Source: Membranipora membranacea
Taxonomy: Eukaryota; Bryozoa; Gymnolaemata; Cheilostomatida; Membraniporidae
Assembly (NCBI GenBank): GCA_914767715.1
Contig: OU612067.1
Coordinates: 31,408,162-31,472,161 of the forward strand
Direction: 5' to 3'
DNA: 64,000 nt
Shown here: positions 1 through 10,120 of the stretch, piece by piece
Position numbering within the stretch: the stretch's first letter is position 1
Layout of the letters: the number at the start of each line of letters is the position of its first letter
The notes under the pieces: generated by a model
The model's input: only the letters and a program-made list of their open reading frames with translations
Database searches by the model: none
What the model was told of the DNA's origin: nothing
Position numbers and translations under genes: made by a program

Positions 1-244
1 TCTACCATTAAATAGCACTTAAGTTGGGATCAATCAGAAATTACAAAGATCAAGATCGGTTAACTTAATGTTTGCCCATCAGCTACTGCTCCACAAAACC
101 GTAGATAGAGTATCTTCTTGCTATCACAGCATAACATTGATTGTTGATTGTTGAAATTGATTGTTGTGAGCGACGCAGCAAGCAGCAATAAAAAACTGCT
201 CTGACATTGTTTTTAGTAAAACCTATACTAGTAATATTTAACAA

Positions 245-2389
245 ATGATAAAACATTTTCACCGAGCGCGGAAAAAGAATAGCTATGACTTAGACTCGGA
301 TAGTACTTCATCTTCCTCTGAACCTACACTGGTTTTCACAATGAAGCCTAATTCAACTGAGGAACATGTCAACCAAGTGCCATATTATCTGGACAAGATA
401 AATGCCATTCAGAAGAAGCTGGATAGTACCTTTAACCAAACATCAACTATAGAAGTTAAGGGCACTACCAAAAACCCGCAGATAGTGATTGTATGTAACA
501 CCGCTGCATTCGAGTGGATCAAAACTTCACTAGCAAACTTTCTCAAAACTAAAGATATTGAAGGTGTGTGTTCTAAGTTGACTGTTGATAAAAGTGGAGC
601 ATGTATAAGTGTTTCGAAAAAGCTAAAAAAAAAGGAAAAAAAAGTTTATACTATCAACTTTTTTAATACGACATCCACTATTTTGGTGAACGGAAATTCA
701 GATATTAACTATTTCATGGCTCACTACGAGGAACTAATGTCTAAGATGCCTCATCACGTTGTTGATGCTGCTAACCAGGATTACCAATCAATCTGCCACA
801 CAGCTCTGGCTAGTGTAAAAAACTATGAAAGAGATAGCTTCTCAGACGAAAGTAATATGGATACATCAATCAATAGTCCATCTTTCACACATAGCAGAGA
901 TGAAGCTACTGAGCCATCGCTCCCAACTCACCCTGTCCCATCAACTTCATCAAATATTGAAAGTGAGTCATCAAAGGGTTTGCCTTCCCATCCCACCACC
1001 CCTTCCCAACAGAGCCCAGTCAAAAACCAGAGCCCAATCAACAATACGGCCAGTCCTATATCACCCATCCCCAACACCTCATCTCTTATTATCCAGTCTG
1101 ACATAGATATCACTCATGTTCGAACCGCTATAACAAATTCCTCTCCCGTCAACCAACAGCTTAAATCTGCAACCTTTAACAGGAGACAAGCTGAGACAGG
1201 AAAACATGACCAACTCACTCCACCAAAGAAATCAAGAGAAAAATCAAGATCAAGATCAAGATCTCCTCTCAATAAATCGATCCCTCCACCAATCGCTGAC
1301 GTAAGTTCTTACCCACCAATTTCTTCACCACCTACCAAAATTCCAGACTGCAGTCTAGATATGTGCAAGGCTTTGAACAAGTCACTGCAATCAAGAATTC
1401 AAGAACTGGAAGAGGTAGTCAATAACCAGGCCAAGATCATCCAACAAATGCAGGAGAGCAGAAACATCGGACCATTAACCAATGACACATTACGTGCTCA
1501 CCTGAGCCATTTCTCAGAAACTATGGAGCAGAAATTTAACCATCAACTGTTCTGTGTAAAACAACAACTGGAATCTTCCATCAACCAGAAATTTAGAACG
1601 TATGCAGAGGTTGCTGGAAAAACACAAAGTCACGACACTGGTGCACATGTTTCCCCCTTCATACCAACACCACACACTTCCACTCAACAAAACCAGGCAA
1701 ACCCTTTATCCCGACCACTATCCTTCCAATCCCACGGCCGGCCTTCCCCTTCACCACACCATAGTGGATCACCAAACAATAATACCCTTCACAGCAGAAA
1801 GTCAAAACTCAAATCATCCAGTAAGGACCAACACAGCTCAGACCATCCACAGTCAAAGCATAGAGAACCATTTGCACCTGAAAGAAACATTATCGTCAAT
1901 ATTGAGAAAGACTCAGCTTTCCATTTAAATTACAACCAAGATATTACTCGACAAGAGATCTGCAAACATTATGGTCTAGTGATTGTAGAAAAAATAACGC
2001 CATATAAGTTTAAGTCAGATCATCCAAAACTGGCCATTCAATTTAGAGATACTGCTGCAGCTATAAAAATTGTAACGGAATGGAATTGTCTCCTCTTTGG
2101 TGGATCGACTGCAAGGAGACCACAAGACCCCAAGACTCAGAATTTAAACTGTGCCATGATGTACAATGTCCCTAAAGAAGGCAGTAACAATGATATAGAG
2201 CGAGATATCAAAGCAGTTTATCCGGAGGCCACTATTGAGAGACTCTCAAAAGGTGGTAAGACCTTGCGCACTGTGAAGGTAAAATTCGCATCACAAACCG
2301 ACATGAAACACGCTATACACAATGGTATACCACTCAAATCTTTATTCATATATTGCCACCTATCAGAAATTTCAACTCCAAATGTCTAG
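245..2389 (+). CDS. LINE ORF1 protein (714 aa, putative RNA-binding)
   Basis: This 714-residue protein precedes and slightly overlaps the endonuclease/RT ORF, so it is read as the LINE ORF1 nucleic-acid-binding protein. Residues 1-200 are lysine-rich. Residues about 205-365 are very rich in Ser, Pro and Thr, with an RS-like run (KSREKSRSRSRSRS) near 325-340. Residues about 366-405 form a probable coiled coil (SLQSRIQELEEVVNNQ) that could trimerise the protein. A low-complexity S/P/H-rich linker follows, and the last 150 residues look like a folded basic domain. I see no CCHC zinc knuckle. The start ATG at 245 is the first of the frame. The stop overlaps the ORF2 start (ATGTCTAG). Confidence 0.8.
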   Translation: MIKHFHRARKKNSYDLDSDSTSSSSEPTLVFTMKPNSTEEHVNQVPYYLDKINAIQKKLDSTFNQTSTIEVKGTTKNPQIVIVCNTAAFEWIKTSLANFLKTKDIEGVCSKLTVDKSGACISVSKKLKKKEKKVYTINFFNTTSTILVNGNSDINYFMAHYEELMSKMPHHVVDAANQDYQSICHTALASVKNYERDSFSDESNMDTSINSPSFTHSRDEATEPSLPTHPVPSTSSNIESESSKGLPSHPTTPSQQSPVKNQSPINNTASPISPIPNTSSLIIQSDIDITHVRTAITNSSPVNQQLKSATFNRRQAETGKHDQLTPPKKSREKSRSRSRSPLNKSIPPPIADVSSYPPISSPPTKIPDCSLDMCKALNKSLQSRIQELEEVVNNQAKIIQQMQESRNIGPLTNDTLRAHLSHFSETMEQKFNHQLFCVKQQLESSINQKFRTYAEVAGKTQSHDTGAHVSPFIPTPHTSTQQNQANPLSRPLSFQSHGRPSPSPHHSGSPNNNTLHSRKSKLKSSSKDQHSSDHPQSKHREPFAPERNIIVNIEKDSAFHLNYNQDITRQEICKHYGLVIVEKITPYKFKSDHPKLAIQFRDTAAAIKIVTEWNCLLFGGSTARRPQDPKTQNLNCAMMYNVPKEGSNNDIERDIKAVYPEATIERLSKGGKTLRTVKVKFASQTDMKHAIHNGIPLKSLFIYCHLSEISTPNV

Positions 2390-5060
2390 TTATTTTACTC
2401 AAGGCATGAAAATAGCTCATCTAAATATTAGAGGGCTTACAAGCAAAATTGATGAAGTTAAAAAGATCTTACATGAAAATGATCTTGATATTTTTTGTTT
2501 ATCTGAGACTTTTCTAAATGAGTCTAAATCAAATAGTTTTTTCCATATATTGAACTATAATATCGTAAGACAGGATAGGAATACTGGTCAAGGAGGGGGT
2601 TTGCTATGCTACATACGTGTTGGTATTTCATTTGAAGAGATCAATGTTGCAAACCATTCAATGCCTGAGTCAATTACTTTGAAAATCTCCCAAACCCACT
2701 CACAATCTTTTTTAACATGCTTCGTTTATCGCCCACCTAGCGCACTTGTTGATTGGAATCATGTCTTCACTCATTACATCGAGAACATTGTATCAATTTG
2801 CAGGGAAGTAATCATTTTGGGTGATTTTAATGTTGACCTCGGTCATAACAGCACATTGGTCAGGTGGTTTAGAAATGTCATAAATCCACTTGGACTTACA
2901 CAACTAATAAAGGATTTTACAAGAATTGCAGAAAATTCTGAATCTATCATTGATCACATATACACTAACCAACCAGCCAATGTTCGTTCTAGCTTAGTTC
3001 TGAAATACTCTTTAAGTGATCATTTTTTGGTTATGGCAATACGAAAAAAGGGTGTTGTAAAATCAGAGAAAAGAATTAAGATAAATTTCAACGATTATAG
3101 CAAATTTACCGATGAAAATATACACAAATATTTCAGCAATGTTGACTGGCACCAATCTCTATGTTACAGCAACATCAACCATGTCATAGAGAATTTCAAT
3201 GAAACTTTCTTAAATTTTACATCAAAACTTATAAAACGGAGGACTCGCTATGTCAAATCTGAGGTCCTTCCTATGTGGATTGATGATGAAGTGCGTGATC
3301 ATATGAGACTAAGAGATCAGTATAAATCTCAAAATTTATGGGATTTTTATAAAACTGAAAGAAACTTAGTGACTAACATGATAAAAAGAAAAAAGAAGAA
3401 GTATATGACAAAACTGGTAGAAAATTCCAAAGGCCATAATACCAAATCATTGTGGAATGCGCTAAATATCGGAAACAAAACTAAAACCTACATTGACAAT
3501 GCTGCTGATATTTCTAGCAGTAATTTGAACGAGCATTTTACATCTATCGCTGCGAAGCTATCAAAGGATTTTTCGTTGATTTCGGATTTTTCTAGTACTT
3601 TACCAAATTACCACCACAAAGGTTTGAAACAATTTCCAAAATTCACAACAGTCTCATTGCATAAGCTTCTAAAATCAATACCCATAAGCAAAAGCACTGG
3701 TCCTGACCAGATTTCAGTTCGGATGTTAAACAAAACATTTCCCTACATAGGTCCAGTGCTCACAGATATTTTCAATAGAATTTTAGATGAAGGAGTATTC
3801 CCAAAAGTCTGGAAAATTGCTCGCGTAACCCCTATTTTTAAGTCAGGGTCAAAAGATGACCCAGGAAATTATAGACCTATATCAGTTTTACCCGTTCTTT
3901 CAAAGATATTTGAAAAACATTTAAATATTAATATACAGATATTTTTGAATGAAAACCATCTAATATCTTCATCGCAGTCCGGTTTTCGCACTGCACATTC
4001 ATGCAGCGACGCCGTTCACAAAATTATTTCTGACTATTCTTCTGAGAAACTCAAACAAAGGAAGAGTATTTTTCTGTTTATTGATTTCTGCAAGGCATTT
4101 GATTGTGTTGATCACCAAATATTAAAAAATAAACTACAGAACTTTAATTTTGAGAACAAGGCATTTTTGTTGCTTTCATCATTTCTACAGGACAGGTCTC
4201 AGTATGTTCATTTTGATGGTGCAGTGTCATCAATACTTGACATCAATATTGGGGTGCCGCAAGGTTCAATACTGGCACCAACTTTATTTCAGATTTATAT
4301 AAATGACCTACTAAATCTACCTCTCTCCTCGAACTCTTATGCATATGCTGATGACACTGTTTTTGTAGCAAGCCATTCTGTTCCCTCTACATTAGTTCAA
4401 ATTTGTAATCGAGATTTGGTTTCAATCAACCAGTGGTGCAAAAATAATCACATGACAATAAATTATAAAAAATCACACTTTTTAAGTTCTTTTGGAGAGG
4501 ATTCATCATTAAATTTAAAAATTGACAATAACCAGATATTTCAAAGGCATGAAACTGAACTTCTTGGCTTTAAGATATCTGACTCATTTTCATTGAATGG
4601 CCATTGTGAGACTGTTTTGGATAAGGTGTCAAAAAATACTAACTTACTTAAGCTATGCAGACCCTACTTGACCACGCATTCTGCTAAACAATTTTATTTT
4701 CAATTTATTCACTGTTATCTCATTTATGGTATCCATATATATTACAACTTATGTGCATCAAATATCACAAACCCTATTTTCACTCAACAAAAAAGAGCCT
4801 TGAGAATTGTGGCCAATGTTCAACATATACCTTTTTATTTGTCACCTACTAATGACCTATGTACATCACTTAAAATTTTACCCCTTCCAATACTGAGCAA
4901 TTATTTTACTTGCATTACGGGATTTAAGGCTCTGAATAATTTATCACCTCCATACATCTCTGATTTTTTTGTTACCACACCACACCGATTTCCAAGAAGA
5001 GATACACACTTACACTGTGCAAAATCGGTTCCTATTCAGAGCTTATTCCATGCGGGATAA
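2382..5060 (+). CDS. LINE ORF2: AP-endonuclease and reverse transcriptase, C-terminus replaced by an insertion
   Basis: The frame is open from 2322, but the ATG at 2382 overlaps the ORF1 stop and is the likely start. The N-terminal domain has the exonuclease/endonuclease signature of APE-type LINEs: LNIRGL, SETFLN, YRPP, GDFNVDLG and SDHFLV. The central part is a reverse transcriptase with STGPDQIS, FIDFCKAFD, GVPQGSILAP and the catalytic AYADDTVF box near codon 674 of the open frame. The enzyme would nick the target and prime reverse transcription there. The last 16 codons and the stop at 5058-5060 come from a MITE inserted at 5013. The original C-terminus continues beyond the insertion at 5283-5420. 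All catalytic motifs are intact. Confidence 0.9.
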   Translation: MSSYFTQGMKIAHLNIRGLTSKIDEVKKILHENDLDIFCLSETFLNESKSNSFFHILNYNIVRQDRNTGQGGGLLCYIRVGISFEEINVANHSMPESITLKISQTHSQSFLTCFVYRPPSALVDWNHVFTHYIENIVSICREVIILGDFNVDLGHNSTLVRWFRNVINPLGLTQLIKDFTRIAENSESIIDHIYTNQPANVRSSLVLKYSLSDHFLVMAIRKKGVVKSEKRIKINFNDYSKFTDENIHKYFSNVDWHQSLCYSNINHVIENFNETFLNFTSKLIKRRTRYVKSEVLPMWIDDEVRDHMRLRDQYKSQNLWDFYKTERNLVTNMIKRKKKKYMTKLVENSKGHNTKSLWNALNIGNKTKTYIDNAADISSSNLNEHFTSIAAKLSKDFSLISDFSSTLPNYHHKGLKQFPKFTTVSLHKLLKSIPISKSTGPDQISVRMLNKTFPYIGPVLTDIFNRILDEGVFPKVWKIARVTPIFKSGSKDDPGNYRPISVLPVLSKIFEKHLNINIQIFLNENHLISSSQSGFRTAHSCSDAVHKIISDYSSEKLKQRKSIFLFIDFCKAFDCVDHQILKNKLQNFNFENKAFLLLSSFLQDRSQYVHFDGAVSSILDINIGVPQGSILAPTLFQIYINDLLNLPLSSNSYAYADDTVFVASHSVPSTLVQICNRDLVSINQWCKNNHMTINYKKSHFLSSFGEDSSLNLKIDNNQIFQRHETELLGFKISDSFSLNGHCETVLDKVSKNTNLLKLCRPYLTTHSAKQFYFQFIHCYLIYGIHIYYNLCASNITNPIFTQQKRALRIVANVQHIPFYLSPTNDLCTSLKILPLPILSNYFTCITGFKALNNLSPPYISDFFVTTPHRFPRRDTHLHCAKSVPIQSLFHAG

Positions 5061-5279
5061 TGATTGTATAAATAGATGAAGTTATACCTACATTGTATAA
5101 TTACAATTGAATTGAATACGTTGTCTACTTATACCATACATTGAATAATTATAGTTGCATAATTTTCCGATGAATGTGACATAATCATTGTATAAAGTGG
5201 AATAATGAAGGTATAAACATGATTATTCAGACTTATGCCCAGTGTATAATCATTGAATAGGAACTGATTTTGCACAGTG
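5013..5279. mobile_element. 267 bp MITE inserted in LINE ORF2, TSD TTA
   Basis: The ends are an inverted repeat: CACTGTGCAAAATC at the left and GATTTTGCACAGTG at the right, extending about 26 bp with one or two mismatches. TTA lies directly outside both ends (5010-5012 and 5280-5282), so this is a 3-bp target duplication of the TWA type typical of PIF/Harbinger elements. No ORF is present, so the element is non-autonomous. The assignment to Harbinger is inference from the TSD only. Confidence 0.8.
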
Positions 5280-5282
5280 TTA

Positions 5283-5420
5283 CTTAAACCTCCATTAGAC
5301 AACTTAAACCACAAAATAGCAACAAACTTTAATATTTTACCCTCTTCATTGAGAAGCACTCTTACTTTGAATATGTTTAAGAAAAGGCTAATGCAACATT
5401 TTTTCAGTTTATTGGCATAG
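5283..5420 (+). pseudogene. Displaced C-terminal coding end of LINE ORF2
   Basis: Downstream of the MITE the frame that continues ORF2 stays open for 45 codons to a TAG at 5418-5420. It contains ILPSSLRSTLTLNMFKKRL, which resembles the conserved C-terminal end of CR1/L2/Jockey-type RT proteins (LPxxLRxxxSLxxFKxxL). Removing the MITE and one TTA copy keeps the frame exactly. The segment is now separated from ORF2 by the stop inside the MITE. Confidence 0.8.
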
Positions 5421-5660
5421 TCTTATATTTTTTGTTGAATCTTTGTTTGTATCATTTTTCTTTTTTGCCATTTATGTCACATCATGAAAAACATTTAAAA
5501 TAATGAATTGTTGCTGACAATAAAAGTATATATATATAACATGGCGCTTTCTTCCATTCAATAGCCTTGTGATATGCTGTCTGTGTTATGTCTACAAATT
5601 CAGACGTAAACGTAAACGATGAGGATGCACATTTAGTAGACATTATTTGATTTAGACTTA

Positions 5661-6042
5661 TGGCTGGTGCACATTGTCCCAGAAGACCATCCCAGATAGC
5701 CATCCCAGTCAATGTGAACATGAAAATGACACAATCCCAGACTGTCTGGGTCCGTCTGGGACAGTATCTGGAAAGTTTGTAAGCGTTAAACTTTCCCGAT
5801 GCTGTCCCAGACGGACCAAGACTCATTTTGCATCTGGGTGCTATGTAAACCAGACATTTGGATGACCTGGGATCATCTGGGACGATCCTAAACAATGTGA
5901 ACATCATCCCAGCACTATCCCAGACAAAAACCTAACTGCTAGTCTGGGATGAATTTTATAATGTGAACATAAGACTGAAACCATCTGGGATAAGCATCTG
6001 GGATGGCATCCCAGTGTGATCTGGGACAATGTGAACCAGCCA
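5661..6042. mobile_element. 382 bp Harbinger-like MITE made of CTGGGA repeats
   Basis: The terminal inverted repeats read TGGCTGGTGCACATTGTCCC at the left and the near-perfect complement GGGACAATGTGAACCAGCCA at the right. TTA flanks both sides (5658-5660 and 6043-6045). The interior is crowded with CTGGGA/TCCCAG motifs in both orientations and with the phrase AATGTGAACAT. No coding capacity was seen. Confidence 0.8.
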
Positions 6043-6045
6043 TTA

Positions 6046-6501
6046 GACTTTTGATACTCACAAAGTTTATAAATAGGTTACAGTCACAAAGTTTATCCAT
6101 TTATGATGATTGATTGGTGATTACTTTATTGATATTTGTTTTAATACATTGAAAAATGTAAAATGTATATATTTGATCTGATTTACAATTATAAAAATAT
6201 GAGCTATACAATTTTCAGTTTTTCAGTTCATATCTCTGAAATGAAAGATCAGGCTATCCAATTGTTAGGTCACAGATATAAATATTCTCTTTAAAATATT
6301 TTTGAAGCCTCTTAATGGCTATTTATATGAATTCATGAAAAGAAATTATCACGATAGATCTACCTAGACCTAATACCATCATGTTAAATTCTGACAAGGA
6401 AACCTATTTATACTAAGAAAGGATGAGAAATATATACTAAGAAAGGATGAGTAACCATGTCTACGCCTGATTCACTCTATAAAACAATAACCAAATTGTA
6501 T
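6046..6501. other. Unassigned AT-rich spacer
   Basis: No coding sequence is supported here. The only structure noticed is a short direct repeat of about 20 bp (ATACTAAGAAAGGATGAG) near 6409-6453. Confidence 0.5.
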
Positions 6502-6509
6502 GTATGTAT

Positions 6510-8466
6510 CATAGACTTAATAATAAACCTAGACAGGACACTGTATGGAGCATTAGCATTGAGGCAGTGAGGCACTTAATTATGGTGACCAACGTCACTG
6601 GAGAGCGTAGAAACAGTGATTTTTACTCATAGCTATCATTGATTTACCGGTCCCAGCTCTGGTTAAATGTTGATAACTCAATTGGCTTCAATCGGAATTT
6701 AAGTTTGAAAACTGCAATAGATTCAGCAGCTTCTGGCAATCATTTTGATAGTCTATTTAGCTTCGTAGCGCAAAAGTTATCAGAGAAGCAAGCTATTGAA
6801 AGCGGTGCAAAGACTTAAAGCTATAATTTTTTTGCAGTTTCAGTCCTGATTAAATGCTTATATCTCAAACAATTTTGATGGAATTTGAGTTTGAAAATTA
6901 CAATAGATCCAGCAGCATCTGGTGATCAATTTGATTTATCTATTTAGCTTTGTAGCTTAAATATTATCAAAAGAGCAAGCTTTTGAAAACGGTTTAAAGA
7001 AAATATCAAATATCAAAGATCGAATAAAGACATTACCTGCAGGCGGAGGAAAGTATAGTCATTGTATCACAGTTACATACCGGTTTCGAAGATCCGCTCT
7101 GGCCTGGCTTATCCATTGTGGTCAAATAGTGCTTAGCTTGATGGGTGTCACAACTGCTGTGTACTCAGGAATCTAGAAATCTGTTGCTAGATTGATGACT
7201 CAGCAGAGCACAATGAACCTATGTTTTCAAAAGGTCAAAAGTTCGAAAGATTGTGTTCCATGGTCAGCATGGATGTATTATGATTTCCTATATTACCAGA
7301 TTTAGCTGTTGCTTGTTTAATCAGGCTGCTTTTATAAGGTAAGAATTAGGAGTACGCTGCCTGGGTAGGTGGTTTGCCTTTACTTTTGACCCACCGAAGT
7401 GACAATTAGATTAACTACACAGAATATTGTCTACTATGAATTTTGATTTTATTTGAAGCTTTGTGACCTTGACCTTGACTTGTTTACCTCCAACTGTCTC
7501 TGTTGGTCACATTCCAATAATGTTGGTGGATATCTTGTCATGACATTTATTATTTTGTAGGCCTGGCTCAAAATGAGCAAATTCAAATTCAAATGCTTGC
7601 TCCCTCAATTATTCCCAGAAAGAAAGTCCTGAACTCACTAGCTATACTTGAGCTACAAGGCAGATCAGATCATCAAAATGATCTCCACAACCTACTGAAT
7701 CTATTGCAATTTCCAAAATCAAAATCCTGTCAAAATTGATATGGGAATGAACCTTGAATCAGGGCTGAAACCGCAAAAAAAAGTTATAGCTTTGAGTCTA
7801 TGCACCGTTTTCAATAGTTTGCTTTTTGGATAATATTCGAGCCAAAAAGCTAAACAGACTATCCAAATGATCACCAGAAGCTGCTGAATCTATTGCAATT
7901 TTCAAACTACAAATTCCATCTAAATGGTTTAAGAAATTAGAATTTTATCAGTACTGAAACTGCAAACAAAATTATAGCTTTGAGTCTATGCACCTTATTC
8001 AATAGCTGGCTCCATTCATAATATTTGAGCTACGAAGCTAAATAGACTATCAAAAAGGTCACCAGAAGCTGCTGAATCTATTGCAATTTTCAAACTCAAA
8101 ATTCCATCCAAATTGTTTGAGAAATAAGAATTAATTCAGGACTGAAACTGCAAAAAATATTATAGCTTTTCATCTAGCCACCATTTTCAATGGCTTGCTT
8201 TTTTGATAATGTTTGAGCTACGAAGCTAAATAGACTATCAAAATGATCACCAGAAGCTGCTGAATCTATTGCAATTTTCAAACCTAAATTCCGATTGAAG
8301 CCAATTGAGTTATCAACATTTAACCAGAGCTGGGACGGGTAAATCAATGATAGCTATGGGTAAAAATCACTGTTTCTACACCCTCCAGTGACGTCGCGTC
8401 ACCATAATTAAGTGCCTCACTTCAGCTATATACAGTGTGCTGTCTAGGTTTATTATTAAGTCTATG
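6510..8466. mobile_element. 1.96 kb fold-back DNA element with 8-bp TSD
   Basis: The element starts CATAGACTTAATAATAAACC and ends with the exact complement GGTTTATTATTAAGTCTATG. GTATGTAT occurs directly on both sides (6502-6509 and 8467-8474). The inverted arms extend about 270 bp at reduced identity. Inside the right half, a unit of about 180 bp containing AGCTGCTGAATCTATTGCAA is repeated about four times. There is no transposase ORF. An 8-bp TSD with ends starting CA fits the hAT or P superfamilies; which of these is not settled. Confidence 0.85.
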
Positions 8467-8825
8467 GTATGTATTGTTTGTTATTAAGGGATTAGCCTTG
8501 AAAGCATTACCATGGTATAGTCCAGGGGTGCCCAACCTATGGCTCATGAGCCACCTCGGCTCATTTTGGCTTTTTCGGTGGCTCATTTTAATATTTGCAA
8601 ATTTCACGCGCTTTTTGGCGCGAATTTCATGCATTCAATTCATGCATGTACAATGTACATTAAATGTATTGTATAGTGTATACAAGTTCATTGTACTGTG
8701 TGCCTGCATTGTAATATGTGTGTAGAGTTGTCTTCTTGCAGACTTGCCAACCTAAATTTTCCAAAATGCTTACAAAAATTTGCAAAATGCTTAAAATGCT
8801 TAAAAAACTCCAGGGCACCTTATAT

Positions 8826-9890
8826 TAGTGATGGCAAATTGTCAGATTTTGGCGAGACGGGACGAGACCGAGACAGCAAGAAAATTCGGGACGAGACCGG
8901 GACGAGACCGAGACATATAATGATGCCGATAAAACATTCTTCAGATATCACAATTTAAAAGAATGGTGGATATTCATTCACTATCACTAGTGCAATCAGC
9001 TTATAGTACATTTGATTCAAGTTGTAACTTATGATCTATAGCAATAAGGATCTATGTTGAAACCAACTCCTTGTTGAAACCAAGTTTCATCAAATTCTGT
9101 CAAGTATTTATTGAATTATAGAAAGCCACACGCTCGTGCAGATTTCCACTAATTCTTGCAAATTAAATTTTGTATGAGTATCAGCCTGCCACACATGATT
9201 GTCATTGCCTAAATTCATACTCATGATTTATGGGTGTAATCCTACTGTAATCCTCCTCAGCCAATCTAAAACATAGGCCTATAGTGATAACTAAATAAAA
9301 TAGTTAAACCAAGGAGAAGCTGTTTCTTCTTGTTTATTATACCAACCAGTCCAGTGATTCAGCTTCTGGATATGCTTAGGCTCAACTATCTCCTCATATT
9401 TATACAATTTGATACCCCATTAATCATTGTATCCCTTCTCCCTCTTGCCCCAGGTCCAAATCAATGAGAAAGCTCCACATTGATCATCCATTCCATCTTT
9501 TTAACAGAAGTTGTTTACATAGATATGGCCTTGACTTATCAATCAAAACAGACAGCCAATCAATCAAATCTGACAGCCAATCAGATAACATTTCCGTTAA
9601 ATAATTGCAGCAAAAGCATGACTAAAAACTATCATTCCATTATATTATAGTCAGAATTTCATGTGATATCATATAATAACCGTGGTGTAGTGGGTAAGAG
9701 CATGGACTGCTGATCACTAGGTCACTGGTTCGAGTCTGGGTGAAGGCAATGTTTTGACCAGCTACTACCATTTATAATGCCAGTAGTCTCGACCTGTAGT
9801 AAGAGTTGTCTGTCTCGACGAGACGAGATACTGTCTCGAGGAGACAAGTCTCGCGAGACCGGGAATTGTCCCGTCTCGTTGCCATCACTA
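8826..9890. mobile_element. 1065 bp hAT-type element nested inside another hAT element
   Basis: The ends are TAGTGATGGCAA and TTGCCATCACTA, flanked by CCTTATAT on both sides (8818-8825 and 9891-9898). Both subterminal regions are packed with GAGAC/GTCTC words, for example GGGACGAGACCGAGAC near 8888 and GTCTCGCGAGACC near 9848, which look like clustered transposase-binding sites. No transposase ORF is present. Confidence 0.85.
9676..9752 (+). repeat. tRNA-derived sequence (SINE head or degenerate tRNA)
   Basis: A perfect pol III A box, TGGTGTAGTGGG, lies at 9683-9694. A near-perfect B box, GGTTCGAGTCT, lies at 9727-9737, at the spacing found in tRNAs. A convincing cloverleaf acceptor stem is not seen, so this is more likely a tRNA-derived SINE head than a working tRNA gene. 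It sits inside the nested hAT element. Confidence 0.55.
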
Positions 9891-10120
9891 CCTTATATGG
9901 CCAGAAATTGCCTCAAAATTTTTTTCGCGCTACGCGCAGAATCTCATACGATGACATTGCATTGGAATTTTTGCCAACACTTATCCATTAATGAATATGA
10001 TACATATATATCACTGACTGTTTCCATGTTGTCTACACGCGACGTGGTCAGCTCATTTGGTTTAATTGATTTTTGAAATGGCTCATGTGAGAGAAAAGGT
10101 TGGGCACCCCTTGTATAGTC

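Larger units (their letters stand above)
1..5545 (+). mobile_element. Non-LTR retrotransposon (LINE), nearly complete, two ORFs
   Basis: An ORF1 with a coiled coil is followed by an ORF2 with endonuclease and reverse-transcriptase motifs, which is the architecture of the Jockey/CR1/L2 group of LINEs. The 5' end is not defined and may lie left of the window; bases 1-244 look like 5' UTR. The body ends near 5545, after an AT-rich 3' UTR that finishes in an AATAAA-like and TATATA-rich tail. No long terminal repeats are present. The copy looks young because both ORFs are open, apart from one inserted MITE at 5013-5279. The exact clade would need an RT phylogeny. Confidence 0.85.
8523..10112. mobile_element. 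hAT-type non-autonomous element (outer), split by a nested element
   Basis: The ends CAGGGGTGCCCAACC and GGTTGGGCACCCCTT are typical of hAT elements. GTATAGTC flanks both ends (8515-8522 and 10113-10120), an 8-bp TSD. A second, uninterrupted copy of the same family lies inverted at 33800-34291 and is 492 bp long. Comparison shows that the extra sequence here is the nested element 8826-9890. The short ORFs in this interval are not supported as genes. Confidence 0.9.

Noticed and set aside
8422-8958. Several short open frames in both directions
   Set aside because: They lie within transposon ends with proven TSDs and have no gene-like features.
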